DNA of 47,580 nucleotides from Phallusia fumigata (GCA_008931825.1 QXVZ01010433.1:1-47580); one strand, 5' to 3'; shown: positions 1-11,778, numbered from the stretch's first letter. Notes: generated by a model not told the origin, from the letters alone. Numbers and translations: made by a program.

Positions 1-895
1 AAGTAAAGCAAACAAACACGAGGCAAATTAAAATGGTTATATGTTATCAGTGTTGGAGAAACTCGAGTTATATGAGCTTAATTTTACTTAGGCCCTGGAT
101 TTTTAAAGGCTTACTTGACTCAGACTTGCCACACCAGAGACTTGACTTGGCATGAGACTCAAAGAAAATTTTCGGTCGAATGGTAACGAGTCCCGCGTAC
201 CATGTTGCACCCAGTGTGCGATGCCTACAGTTATTTTTACAGGTAATTTCTGTATATTTAATAAACCGTAATGACGTGTAAGTAATCGACGAAAATTATC
301 TTTGTTTTCATTTGGACGCGTTCTTGTTGAGATCGAGTTGTAGTATGGTAAGATTTGAACGAGTGGAAGCATTAAGGGGCGGAAATCCAAGCAGTAAGTT
401 TTACTGCATTGTAAGCTATGGCTATATACTGATAAAAATGACAGGGAAGTTATGGTAAGTTATATATTTTAGTAGTGTCACATTGAACTAGTTTTGGTTT
501 AACTATGCAATTGCAGCGCCGTTAATCACAGTTCGTGGAAACGCCGTAAATTTCTTGGGCCTTGCCCTGTGGTGCACAAAACTTTCCAACGATTTTTGCT
601 TTTGTTAAAAGACGTTGTATATGGATGCGACCAAAAACTCGCCATCGGAGTTTTACCTCTGCGCTAAAACTTGTCTTGAGACTCGAACCCTATAGAGACT
701 TGACTTGACTTGACTTAGGCCTCTAATCCTTGAAGACTTGACTTGAGACCCGAGCCCCTGGGGACTTGGGACTTCGGCTTAAAGGATACATTACCCGACA
801 CTGGATGTTACTACCATTAAAAATCATTCAAACTGTTTCCAGTTTAAAGAGCACGTAAAATACATTATTGTTATTCAAAAATCAACTTGACTAAC
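1..895. other. Intergenic, GACTT-rich repeat tract
   Basis: I see no gene here. From about 640 to 780 the sequence is a degenerate tract built on GACTTGA/GACTT-like units. A related tract plus flank (ending near 3660) lies beside the second relic gene, so the flanking DNA was duplicated along with the gene. Exons 3 and 4 of the first relic, expected here on the minus strand, could not be found. Confidence 0.5.
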
Positions 896-1438
896 CCGCT
901 TCAACTAGAAATTTTCGAAGTCGGCGACCAGTTAAGGTGATGGTCAGTATAAGTCGGAACATAATGTCATTGTTTACTCCGTCGAACTGGTTTTTAAGGT
1001 TGTGGTACCCAACTGTCTTCATCTCTAACTGTTAAAATGACCTGCCCAAAACATGTAAACAACTTCTATTTTGCAGCTTTTTAACATGACTTATCAGCGG
1101 TATCTATTGAAATGTAAATGACGAGGTTTACTTTGTGGACGCCAATTATTTGTTACAAAATGAATCAAAAAGATGTTTACTCGAATTCTGATTTGCCCCT
1201 TCCCCAAGAAAATAGTTTTGAAGATAACAGTAGCAATATTTACCTTAGCATCTGGAAAGGCATCAAATATTTCTTCCCAGTAAATGCAGCACGGGTTATC
1301 CATCACAGCATCAACGTTTTCAAACATTTGTTTAACGTCTTCCACTTTAAAACCGCCTCGAATTTGCCTGATCCAATCGTCCCCAAGATACCAAAAATTC
1401 TCCATCCAATCGTAAACCTCATATCCCAACAGTGTTAA
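896..1438 (-). pseudogene. Sulfotransferase-like relic A1 (exons 1 and 2 only)
   Basis: Remains of an alpha-subfamily sulfotransferase-like gene. Exon 1 (1244-1438) begins at the ALTLLGYEVYDW motif: compared with the paralogue at 4.1-4.4 kb about 75 bp are deleted, removing the start codon and the whole PKTGT phosphosulfate-binding loop. The rest of exon 1 is well kept and ends in a good donor after DAFPDAK. Exon 2 (896-1041) is 146 bases, where every intact paralogue has 145; the extra base shifts the frame just after the RDEDSW motif and brings in a stop. No exon 3 or 4 is visible to the left. Loss of the loop plus the frameshift make this non-functional. It is closest by eye to the intact gene at 32713-34122. 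Confidence 0.85.
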
Positions 1439-2520
1439 GGCGTGCAACATTTAAACTTCAGTCAATCTTGCTGGAAGTTGAAAACGTTATAGTCACCAAC
1501 TCTTTTTTTGTTAAATATTAACCACCGATGACCTCGCTGGCAACTGCTGTAGCGCACACAAACTAAAATATTTCGTGGTTTTGCAGCATTGCAGCACAAT
1601 CCTAAAACGAGTTTAGTTTACCAAACGAACGTCATTTCTTCACATACAACGAAGTTTTAACGCCGTGTCCAGTGAAATCGCCCTTTCAACGATTAGTTTT
1701 TATTCCTGAAAATCCCGCTTTTACCATTTACTTAGTAAATGCTGAAGGTCCCAGACAAGAGGAAAAAACCCTGTCAGACTACTTTGCGGTTACTTGAGAG
1801 CAGTTGCCGCCTAGGATGTGATGTGTGCGTTCACATTCCTTTGTTTGAGTAGCGTGCAAGGCTTGAGCGACCAACGATGTTGAAGTTGTACTAATCTACA
1901 AATGTCGTTTATTCACAACAGGTCGACATCAGTAACGCATTACTTTGCAATGATGCGGCATGAAGACTAAAAACAGGTTCAAAAACTGCACAAAGATTCA
2001 GTATTTTACAACTATTCAAAACCGCAGCTCTTAACTTCGCAGGTTTATTCAAGCTCTAAATATTTGGTTCCAAGTTTAGAAAGTCGCCAGTTACAGTTGA
2101 ATGAAAGTGAGTGGTTAGCAAAAAACAGGCCTGACATCTTGGTTTAAGATTATGTTATGTGGGCATCCATGTGGCGGATCCTAGTTTGGCTGGATATATT
2201 TGCCCGTGCATGGCGAGCAATAACATTTGAAAATCCGATTGTCGTTTCTCGGGGACGAAAACAGGTAAACCAATGTAAAATATGCTAAAAGGCGTTTCGA
2301 TGTGCGCCAAATACGCAAAAATTAGTAAGAATTTTTCAGAACAATTATTGTTTTGACATTTTCCTTGATCATGTGTAAGCACGTGCTTACTATTTTATAA
2401 ATCCAGTGACGCAAACAGATGTGTCAAGTAAAGAAATTCTGTTAAGCGCTTTGGTGTTCGGATCAAACTAAAAATGTTTCCTTATTGCACCAACTGCATC
2501 GAAATTCGATCCGTTCCACG
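1439..2520. other. Intergenic, duplicated flank
   Basis: No gene seen. The part from about 1440 to 2100 is alignable by eye with the DNA next to relic A2 (4385-4690): shared stretches include the GCAACATTTAAA and GCGACCAAC(G/C)ATG segments. This is duplicated upstream DNA of the relic genes. Confidence 0.45.
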
Positions 2521-4362
2521 TCATAGCACCAACTGCATAACAAAGTAAAGTCCAATCGCCAATGCAATGCAAAGACAAGTCGCAGAAATTTTGAACTCTT
2601 TCACCAGCTGCCCCATTAAGGGATTCTCTTTTTTCATTTCGTCCAGCAGAGCGCCTCTCTCGTCATTATGCGGGTGGGGCGAATCGGGAACCGGGACACC
2701 GAGGAAATCACATAATGGTTCCCAACCATCTTTTACCTGGTACACCAGAAGCTGACTCTCGGGCACAACCTGCAATTAAAAATTGAAGTAGTTAGTGAAC
2801 CAACAATGCACAGTTTTTACACGCATTAAATCAGCATTTACATTGGGGCTGTGAAACCGGGGGTCTGCGGGCAAGAAAGGCGGTACGGTACGTCATGGTA
2901 CTTCGGTACGGAACGGTACACAGTGTAAATTATCAAAATGTACGGTAAGGTGGTACGGTCTGCTCTTCACAACTAGGTATTCGGGGTACGAACAACTCAA
3001 TACGTACCGTACCGTTTTCTGTCCTTGACAACAGATGGCAGCAAGGTACGATAGGTTGGTACGGTACACAGCAAAAATCATCAAAATGTATGGTATGCGG
3101 TGACACGGCGCGCTCTTCGACGTATGTGGTACGCACAATACGTACTGTACCATACTGCCTTCCTTTACGAGTTTGTTGTCAGTGGCATGCGAACAGACCT
3201 TATTTTTTACATTTTTGTTTATAAGCTCAAGTGAATTTACCACAAAACCTTCCAAAATTATACCAGTTGTTTCTGTTAAAGGTTTACTGGTCGTGGTCAC
3301 ATGTTATCGTTTGTAAATGGCTTTATTTTCTAGCGCATCACCTGCTTCACAAGACGTTCGTGTCTCCGAAATAGTTTTATAATCGCCTCCTTGTGATTCA
3401 ACTTAAACCCGCTCAAATACAGAAAGTATTTCACATTTTGCGACCACAGTTCCCCGAAAGTTAGGGTCACTAAAGGTCAACGAAAAATTTAACTGATGAA
3501 ACTTGAGCAGTAATATAGCGGAGCCAGCCCAAAACATAGAGGGGAGCAAGTAACCCTTTTCGCTCGAGTCCCTAGGGGTTTGATTTGACTTGGGATGCGA
3601 CGTAGACGACACGTTACCCAAAATATTGGATTCTAGTGCCATTAACAATCGAATAAAACCGTTTCCAGTTTAAATTACAAGCAAAATAAAATGCATTGTA
3701 GCAAATTTAGAAGCAAGTCAACTAACCTGCTTCAACTAAGAATTTTCGAAATCGGCGACCGGTTAAGGTGATGGTCAATATAAGTTGGAACATAATGTCA
3801 TTGTTTACTCATCGAACTGCTTCTTAAAGCTGCTGTACCAGCTGTCTTCATCCTTAACTGTTAAAATGACCTGCACAAAACATGTAAACAACTTTATTTT
3901 GCAGATTTACAACATGACTTTCCAGTATGAGTATTTCCGGTGTAAATATTAATTATCTAGGCTGCGGTATCCCCCCAAATCTAAGTCATGCTGCTTACTT
4001 TTCTGGGCGCCTATTATAGATTACAAAATGAAGCTCAAAAATGTTTATTCGAATAGTGATTTACCCCTTCCTCATGAAAGGGTATGAAGATGACAGCAGC
4101 AAATATTTACCTTAGCATCTGGAAAGGCATCAAATATTTCTTTCCAGTAAATGTAGCACGGGTTGACTATCACAGCATCAACGTTTTCAAACTATCGTTT
4201 AACATCTTCCACTTTAAAACCTTCTCGAATTTGTCTAATCCAATCGTCTCCCAGAAAGCAAATATTCTCCAGCCAATCGTACACCTCATATCCCAACAGT
4301 GTTAAGACTGCGTTCATCGATTTTGTATCAGTTTTTGGCAGTCCTGCCACTATCACCTTCAT
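2521..4362 (-). pseudogene. Sulfotransferase-like four-exon pseudogene A2
   Basis: All four exons can be placed on the minus strand. Exon 1 (4111-4362) starts MKVIVAGLPKTDT, with Asp replacing the second Gly of the PKTGT loop, and carries an in-frame TAG straight after the VEDVKR motif. Exon 2 (3727-3870) is 144 bases instead of 145; the lost base shifts the frame after KKQFDE into a stop. Exon 3 (3342 to about 3420) keeps only its 3' half, ending RHERLVKQ before a donor; the WPF/WPL motif is gone. Exon 4 (2521-2769) is fully open, with VPESQLLVYQVKDGWE, the DNA around PLCDFLGVPVPD and a terminal hydrophobic segment. Several independent lesions show it is dead, although the last exon still looks intact. 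Related by eye to the gene at 32713-34122. Confidence 0.88.
2880..3160. repeat. GGTACGG-rich tandem repeat, two units
   Basis: Two imperfect units of about 170 bp lie side by side between exons 3 and 4 of pseudogene A2. Each has a GGTACGGTACACAG start, an ATCAAAATGTA(C/T)GGTA segment, a GCTCTTC segment and an AATACGTAC(C/T)GTACC end. The GGTACGG and CCGTACC words make the unit partly palindromic. I do not recognise it as a named family. Confidence 0.7.
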
Positions 4363-5032
4363 TTTATATTTTTATCACTTATCTAGTTCGCGCAACATTT
4401 AAAGTTTAGTCAACTTTGCTGGAAGTTGTAAACTTTACAGTCAGCATGCAACGCTTAAGCGACCAACCATGCTAAAGTTGTGTGGATTCGCAAGTGCCGT
4501 TCAGGTCGTGGAAGTATTGCTTTGCAATGATGCAACATGAAAACTGAAGAGTTTCCGAAACTTCACATAGATTTGGTATATTTACGAATAGTCAAAACCA
4601 CATCTTTACACTTTGCAGATTTACCTAACCCCTAAACGTTTGGTTTTCAGTCTAAAAACTCGCGGTAGGTAATTGAAAGGAAATTGTTAGCAAGATAACA
4701 CTCCTACAGGCATTCCTATACCTCCTATAGGGTATTTTGGGTCCAATTATCAAACGCCAGTGGTTAGGCCAAAATAATAATTTTTTATGTGGGTTCCCAT
4801 ATTGTGGATTCCGGTTTCGCTAAACCCTTTGAAGTAATGCGTTATATCGGCCCATCGTGCAAATTATTAGGGCATTTTTTGAACGAATGGCGGTTGGTTT
4901 CACTTTGCCCTTGATGTACGGGTTCATTTTACATCCAGTTACGCAGTCAGGTTTACCAGGCAGAAAAATTGCTGAAAAGTTGTACTTCTACCGCATCAAT
5001 TACTTCTCATTTTTCTGAACAGGAGTAAATGT
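4363..5032. other. Intergenic, duplicated flank of relics
   Basis: No gene seen. It includes DNA shared with 1440-2100 (upstream region of relic A1) and then unique AT-rich sequence up to the broken 3' end of relic A3. Confidence 0.4.
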
Positions 5033-5246
5033 AAATGCCGCACGGGTTATCCATCACAGCATCGACATCTTCGTACATTCGTTTAACGTCTTCCACTTTA
5101 AAACCGCCACGAATTTGCCTAATCCAATCGTCCCCAATATACCAAAAATTCTTCATAAAATCGTACACCTCATATCCCAACAGTGTCAAGGCTGCGTTCA
5201 TCGACTTTGTACCAGTCTTTGGCATTCCTGCTACTATAACTTTCAT
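5033..5246 (-). pseudogene. Sulfotransferase-like exon 1 fragment A3
   Basis: An open exon 1 starting MKVIVAGMPKTGTK with an intact phosphosulfate-binding loop, followed by the GYEVYDF, DDWIRQIRGGF and VEDVKRMYEDVDAVMDNP motifs. After the NPCGIY residues the similarity to paralogues stops abruptly: the WEEIFDAFPDAK end and the splice donor are missing, and the frame runs into unrelated residues and a stop. No exon 2, 3 or 4 belonging to it is visible nearby. It is therefore a truncated copy unless it uses an unseen alternative donor. It was probably duplicated with the neighbouring relics A1 and A2. Confidence 0.75.
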
Positions 5247-5872
5247 CTTATTGTTTTTTATTCACCCTAATTTATGCAGCATTTAAACTGACAATGTTGC
5301 TGGAAGTTTTAAACATCACGGCCAGCACCCCCATTTTATCTGTTTATTCAATATTAACCATTGCCCGTGGACCTTGCCAGCCCGACTGTACTTGTCGCTG
5401 TCTGATATGCTTCGGAAATTAATGTGGTGCACAACACGCAAAAATGGTTTATGGTTTCGCCGTGGTCTAGCACAGTCTTAAAAACCACTGTGCTGGTTCT
5501 TANAACGTTTATTTTTTATTATTGGATACAATATATTTGCTCAATTCACAATCTAATTTTATTCCTAAAACTCATAATCAAACTTTGTTTTAAACACAAA
5601 GACGAACAGACAAAGTTTTAATTATTCCTAGAAAACATTTAGGAACGTAAAGTCGACGAATTCTATGACGTTCAAACTGCTTTCAGATGCGGTTCAGCTT
5701 TGAACTTCACGAACCTCAACTTGAAAATACTTCCTTAATTGACTTTGCACGCGTGTAGTCAACCAAGCATGACGCAGACAGTGTGGTCAATGCCGAAGCT
5801 ATTTGAAGCTCAGCTGTTGATCGTGCGGGCGAGGATTTAACTAATGTGGATCGGGCCTAAGTATTGCTAAAT
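5247..5872. other. Intergenic with an assembly gap at 5502
   Basis: AT-rich DNA with a single N at 5502. Unlike the other three Ns in this window I see no duplicated sequence on its two sides. The stretch directly after exon fragment A3 resembles the upstream flanks of the other relics. Confidence 0.4.
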
Positions 5873-7149
5873 GCCCCAGGTTTCTGTCTGCTGAAATCCG
5901 CGATTTTCAAATTATACAGGCGTTAGGGCGGAAGAAAAGGAAAAACAGACATAACTAGCACGCCTGTAGTTGCCGAAAGGCAGTTGCTAGATGTGTCCGT
6001 GTGTGTAGTCTGATATGTTTGTTTAGGCTGCCTTAGCGTTCAACCATATTTTAAGCACTAAGGGTGGGTAAAATAATCGTTTTATGATATGGTAAAAAGG
6101 CTTGCAACAGGTTTACAAACATTCAATGCAGGTTTATTACGTTTATAACTGGCAAACATCTCAGCACCCAGCAGTTTAAACACCCCAAGTGTAGAAACTT
6201 AAAAGAAACGTGACCGATCGGTTAGCCTTTTAGCACTATTTTAGGCTTAATACCACGAATGCAATATAAGCTGGTAGGAACGTTATGTTTTGATTAAGAG
6301 TGGTTCGTTGACTTCAGTAGAAGGGTGCTGTTAATAGAGAAGAGCAGGAGCAAAAAGAGCGAGCAAGGGTAAATATGAGTAAAGGTCGGTTACTGGTAAG
6401 CCTTTCTGCACTCAGTTGTACTTCAAGTTACTGAACTTGCGTTGCACGGGTGTTACCGTAATCGCAGTAACGTAAAGCATGACAATGTATTCAGACAGCA
6501 AGACCATAAGGTTGTTTACATTATGAATGTGAATTGCCAATTTAACACAACTGATATTACATACCAATACATTATGAACAGGTTTACCAAAGTAATCTTT
6601 ATCCAAAAGAGCATTCTGATTAATGACTACCAATGTATGCCTATAAATACAGAAGTATGTTTGATAAAAAACATAATTGCCAGAGAACTTGTATGTAGTG
6701 CATGCACTGAAACGTTTTGCAAACGTTTCGACAATCGCTGTTGTCATCATCAGTACACAATGACGAGAAGCTCAGAACCGTGTGTTACATACACAAGTAA
6801 GGAGAAAAACATTACGCAATTGGTGACCTTAAGAAATAATGGAACGCAAGTAGCATAAAAGTTGCGCGCGACGTAACGATAAAAACGATCCAAGGTCAGG
6901 TGCTAAACAATCGCAGATGCGTGGAACTGTGTCGATGCGATATGTCTTTGAAGCAGATATGCCGGTTGTGCACTTCATGATCAGTAAGCTGCAACTTATC
7001 ATATTTCATGCTGCTAAAAGTAGGAAGTCAGAGCATTGAAGTACATCCTCACAACTGCGGAAGTGTTTGTGAATACGATACAGGGTTTGGCAGTTATGCT
7101 TCCACGATCAACGTTACCCAACATTCAAAATTATCTACATCATTCAGGA

Positions 7150-7471
7150 CAGGAGTGTGCAACCTTTATCGTTGATAATTATTCATTATTTAGAGGGACA
7201 TATTAGATCAGACCGCGTGCCGCACCTTTACATGACTTGACTGTATTATTGCATGTAAGAAACCGTATTATGTGATAAGGTAAAAAAACATTCGTTAACA
7301 AAGAACATAAGATGTGAAATTCACAAGCAAAGGATTGTTTGAATTCAGATTGCAAGGTCATTGTTGTGTCAGTTCGGCGCCTGTCGGATGCCCAATACAC
7401 CATCTGGGTGGAAACAGAAGAGATTTCATTCAAAACTCCGCACCTCGCGGATCGCAGGTTGTACACACCTG
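7150..7471. mobile_element. hAT-like MITE, copy A
   Basis: The left end reads CAGGAGTGTGCAACCT; the right end, reverse-complemented, reads CAGGTGTGTACAACCT, giving terminal inverted repeats with 14 of 16 positions equal. The 322 bp between and including them has no coding capacity. The CAGG...CAACCT ends are typical of short non-autonomous hAT-type elements, but I cannot find a convincing 8 bp target duplication, so the superfamily is tentative. Copies lie at 9071-9388 (its duplicate) and 13773-13946 (diverged). Confidence 0.55.
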
Positions 7472-7626
7472 ATCTCCCTGTTCCACCCAGCCTAAATCGC
7501 AGATCACCTCTGGATACGTTCCAGTTAATCATACTATAGGCAGCAACTGCAATCTTTACAAATGGACTCCTTGGTTCTAGAGTTGTTGTTTACAGGAGAC
7601 ACACAGCAATTGTTTAAATATCAATC

Positions 7627-7790
7627 ATGAAAATTATAGTAGCCGGTTTGCCGAAAACTGGCACCAAAACATTAAACGCAGCCCTAACCATACTCGGGTA
7701 TAACGTTTATGACTGGATGGAAAACTTTGGATACCTCGGCGATGACTGGGCAAAGCAATATCGTGAAGGCTTCAGAGTCGAGGACTTTAA
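7627..7790 (+). pseudogene. Partial exon 1 of a sulfotransferase-like gene, cut at an assembly gap
   Basis: Begins with ATG and MKIIVAGLPKTGTK, continues through GYNVYDWMENFGYLGDDW and GFRVEDF, and is then interrupted by the N at 7791. Sequence after the N returns to the start of the duplicated block rather than continuing the exon. It differs from the complete exon at 9544 by few bases, one of them changing Ala to Glu after DDW. The simplest reading is that this is the same locus, or its other allele, represented twice in the assembly rather than a separate truncated gene. Confidence 0.75.
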
Positions 7791-7791
7791 N

Positions 7792-9707
7792 GCCCCAGGT
7801 TTCTGTCTGCTGAAATCCGCGAATTTCAAATTATACAGGCGTTGTGGCGGAAGAAAAGGAAAAACAGACATATCTAGCACGCCTGTAGTTGCCGAAAGGC
7901 AGTTGCTAGATGTGTCCGTTTGTGTAGTCTGATATGTTTGTTTAGGCTGCCTTAGCGTTCAACCATATTTAAGCACTAAAGGTGGGTAAAATAATCGTTT
8001 TATGATGTGGTAAAAAGGCTTGCAACAGGTTTACAAACATTCAATGCAGGTTTATTACGTTTACAGCTCAGCACCCAGCAGTTTAAACACCCCAAGTGTA
8101 GAAACTTAAAAGGAACGTGACTGATCGGTTAGCCTTGTAGCACTACTTTAGGCCTAATATCCCGAATGCAAAATAAGCTGGTAGGAACGTTATGTTTTGA
8201 TTAAGAGTGGTTCGTTGACTTTAGTAGACGGTTGCTGTTAATGGAGAAGAGCAGGAGCAAAAAGAGCGAGCAAGGGTAAATATGAGTAAAGGTCAGTTAC
8301 TGGTAAGCCTTTCTGCACTCAGTTGTACTTCAAGTTACTGAACTTGCGTTGCACGGGTGTTACCGTAATCGCAGTAACGTAAAGCATGACAATGTATTCA
8401 GACAGCAAGACCAAGGTTGTTTACATTCATTGTTATGAATGTGAATTGCCAATTTATTTAACACAACTGATATTACATACCATTACAATATGAACAGGTT
8501 TACCAAAGTAATCTTTATCCAAAAGAGCATTCTGATTAATGACTACCAATGTATGCCTATAAATACAGACATATTTTTGATGAAAAACATAATTGCCAGA
8601 GAACTTGTACGTAGTGCATGCACTGAAACGTTTTGCAAACGTTTCGACAATCGCTGTTGTCATCATCAGTACACAATGACGAGAAGCTCAAAACCGTGTG
8701 TTACACAAGTAAGGAGAAAAACATTACACAATTAAGAAATAATGGAACGCAAGTAGCATAAAAGTTGCTCGCGACGTAATAATAAAAAACGATCCAAGGT
8801 CAGGTGCTAAACAATCGCAGGTGCGTGGCACTGTGTCGATGCGATATGTCTTTGAAGCAGATATGCCGGTTGTGCACTTTATGATCAGTAAGCTGCAACT
8901 TATCATATTTCATGCTGCTAAAAGTAGGAAGTCAGAGCATTGAAGTACATCCTCACAACTGCGGAAGTGTTTGTGAATACGTTACAGGGTTTGGCAGTTA
9001 TGCTTCCACGATCAACGTTATTTAAATATATCTGTTACCCAACATTCAGAATTATCTACATCATTCAGGACAGGAGTGTGCAACCTTTATCGTTGATAAT
9101 TATTCATTATTTAGAGGGACATATTAGATCAGACCGCGTGCCGCACCTTTACATGACTTGACTGTATTATTGCATGTAAGAAACCGTATTATGTGATAAG
9201 GTAAAAAACCATTTGTTAACAAAGAACATAAGATGTGAAATTCACAAGCAAAGGATTGTTTGAATTCAGATTGCAAGGTCATTTGTCAATTCGACGCCTG
9301 TCGGATGCGCAATACACCATCTGGGTAGAAACAGAAGAGATTTCATTCAAAACTCCGCACTTCGCGGATCGCAGGTTGCACACACCTGATCTCCCTGTTC
9401 CACCCACTCTAAATCGCAGATCACCTCTGGATACGTTCCAGTTAATCATACTATAGGCAGCAACTGCAATTTTTATAAATGGACTTCTTCGTTCTAGAGT
9501 TGTTGTTTACAGGAGACACACAGCAATTGTTTAAATATCAATCATGAAAATTATAGTAGCTGGTTTGCCGAAAACTGGCACCAAAACATTAAACGCAGCC
9601 CTAACCATACTCGGGTATAACGTTTATGACTGGATGGAAAACTTTGGATACCTCGGTGATGACTGGGAAAAGCAATATCGTGAAGGCTTCAGAGTCGAGG
9701 ACTTTAA
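7792..9707. repeat. 1.9 kb duplicated block, copy B
   Basis: Near-identical to 5873-7790, in the same orientation, separated from it by one N. It leads directly into the complete exon 1 of the gene at 9544. Length is 1916 bp against 1918 bp for copy A. Differences are scattered, including the short insertion near 9020 relative to copy A, as expected for two alleles of a polymorphic animal or a very recent tandem duplication. Confidence 0.9.
9071..9388. mobile_element. hAT-like MITE, copy B
   Basis: Second copy of the element at 7150-7471, carried by the duplicated block. Left end CAGGAGTGTGCAACCT, right end GGTTGCACACACCTG. No coding capacity. It sits about 150 bp upstream of the start codon at 9544, in the likely promoter region. 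Confidence 0.55.
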
Positions 9708-11573
9708 ACGAATGTTTGAAAACGTTGATGCCTCTCTTGATAATCCCATTGATTTTTGTTGGGAGGAACTTTTAGAAGCTTTTCCTGATGCAAAGGTATG
9801 AATTATTGTTTCTGTCGTCATTAAAATTGTCCGTTATAGAATAGGTTGCTTATAAAAAGCTTAGTTTTTGTTGTCTAAGGTTTTGTGGGTTTTACTTTTA
9901 TGACTTAATGTAATGTTTGTTTTTTTGAGCAATATGTATTTTTCGGAATCTCTGCGCTGTTTAATCACTTGAGTGACGTCACATGTCGAGTTTGGGGCAT
10001 TTTTTGGGTACAAACCATTTTTGGGCGAAGTAGTATGATTGCACATGTAACTACGTACCCATGTGGTTGTAAACTTATAATGATTCATTTTAATATGTGA
10101 TAAAAATGATAGCTTATGGACAATTTCCGACCAGGTGATTTTGAATACCCGGGATGATGCTCGTTGGTACAAGAGCATCACAAATCAAGTTGACCAACTC
10201 AATAACGACATCATGTATAGAATCGCTCGAACAATTACCTACAGTGGAATTAAAGCGCATTATCACATGGCCATCGTGGGTAAGTCGCAGACAATGCTAA
10301 TTCTTTAGACATTTTTTGTTTGTCAGCTGCCTGCAAACATATTCCGCTTTTAGCCTCTTCATACAACAATCGATTGCAATACTGTTGTTGAACAAACCAC
10401 ACACTCTTCTCTAGCACGCGTGGTTAGCTTTCAAGGCCGTTTCAGCTGGTCCCACGAACGTCACTCCTAGTCGTGTTTCACACAATGCCCTAAACTCTTT
10501 TTGTTGTTTGTAAAATACCCGTGTGCTGCGCATGCGCACTGTCTAAATGTTTTGTACCAATAACTTTGTAAAAGCAACATATTAGCACATAAAAAACACT
10601 TAAAATCGGTCGTGATGCTTTTAGTGGTTGATGAAGGCTCTTGTTCGTTGCGTTAAAAGTTTTATTATTCTTAGCTCGACATCTGGCGAAGATATGGACG
10701 TGGCCTTGGTCGACCGTTACCCTGTTTAACGAAGAAGCCGTCAAGCGAGTAAAGAGACAGCACGAGCGAAATGTGAAACTTGTAAGATGGGTGAACATTT
10801 TTTACCAGCCTTAAAAACCTTTGATGAATCTTGGATAAATTTTAAATGTGTACTAGTTTTTTTTGACGTGTATTAGTTTTAAGTAATATTGCATCCAGTG
10901 CCATATAAACCCGCGGGCCTGATGGACAATAAAGGTCCCCATCCCCTGTGGGAGTGGTCCCAACCTTTTTTTGTGGTCGCGTACCTCTTAACGCACTGTC
11001 GCCTCGAAATACCTGGTTCCAGAAAAAGAAATTATTGATCAGATAACTATTTGATTTTCTAACTGGAATATTGTGAAAGCAACAGATGTCAATTTAATAA
11101 CCCATGTCAAATTAATGTGCGAGAGGTGCTGGCGTACCACGTTGAATGCCATCGCTTACTGCCCAATGCTAATCTGCGACCAACAGGTGGCGTTTTTGAA
11201 CTTCTCATTGACTTTAGGCTTTTTCCTCTTTGTTACATAAATCGAAAAACTGTTTGTTGGAAAAACTTGTACAACCTTAACCTTACCCCTCACGAAAACA
11301 TTGCAGAGTAATTTTTTGTAGGTGGCACCTAAAAATCAGCTACTGGTTTACGAAGTCAGCCAGGGCTGGGAACCATTGTGTGATTTTCTTGGCGTTGCTG
11401 TTCCCGATGTTCCGTTTCCTCACAAGAACAAGGGTGGGAACGTGATGGATCTGCACAGAAAAGAGAATCCAATAATGCACCGGATCGAAAGAGAGTTGAA
11501 GATATCCCTCGCATGCATGTTGCCTTTGATTTTGTTTCTGTCTTACTTATTGTACAGATGCTTTTTTGTTTAA
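9544..11573 (+). CDS. Tail-anchored sulfotransferase-like protein P1 (beta subfamily)
   Basis: Four exons: 9544-9795, 10135-10279, 10675-10781, 11322-11573; all introns GT-AG, phases 0, 1, 0; 251 residues. The layout fits the P-loop sulfotransferase family usually called Sulfotransfer_4, which by homology would move sulfate from PAPS to an acceptor; the acceptor is unknown. Visible motifs: phosphosulfate loop LPKTGTK (about residues 8-14), then NTRDDARWYKS near the start of exon 2, whose Arg and Ser fit the second PAPS contact, a basic KRVKRQHERN helix in exon 3, and QLLVYEVSQGWEPLCDFLG in exon 4. The last ~22 residues (ISLACMLPLILFLSYLLYRC) form one hydrophobic segment with no N-terminal signal peptide, so a cytosol-facing tail-anchored protein is likely. 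Start chosen because every intact paralogue starts at MK(I/V)I(V/L)AG. Family call firm; activity inferred. Confidence 0.9.
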
Positions 11574-11778
11574 GGACTAGTTAATCGTTTTTTGACCCTT
11601 TATACGGTACACCATTGTATTGCCAAATCAGCCTGAGATTTAATCATCAGCGCCAATTTAACTCACTTAACAAAACTACATGTATACGTTATCACATCTT
11701 CGTACCTTCCTTATTGTTGGTATGCTTATTCTTTAAATGAACCTATTTATGTTCATACCAAATAGTTTACATTGCTTT

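Larger units (their letters stand above)
5873..7790. repeat. 1.9 kb duplicated block, copy A
   Basis: Starts GCCCCAGGTTTCTGTCTGC and ends inside the first exon of a sulfotransferase-like gene, immediately before the N at 7791. It matches 7792-9707 almost base for base apart from small substitutions and short indels (for example around 6150 against 8065 and around 7120 against 9020). It holds the upstream region and the 5' part of exon 1 of the 9.5 kb gene. No other gene is supported in it: the open frames are short, lie on both strands and match only their own duplicate. Confidence 0.9.

Noticed and set aside
1118..1438. Plus-strand frame opposite the A1 exon
   Set aside because: It is the antisense shadow of the sulfotransferase-like exon; the same kind of frame recurs opposite the exons at 4.1, 5.0, 21.2, 23.9 and 32.8 kb.
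2893..3300. 135-codon minus-strand frame over the GGTACGG repeats
   Set aside because: The translation only reflects the tandem repeat, and the frame is not supported by composition or splice signals.
6412..6858. Open frames on both strands in the duplicated block (also at 8454-8735)
   Set aside because: No motifs, overlapping on both strands, and broken by indels between the two copies of the block.
10940..10990. Possible hAT MITE end (GGTCCCAACCTTTTTTTGTGG), also near 16130
   Set aside because: The motif is suggestive, but I could not find a partner inverted end or target duplication, so no element is called.
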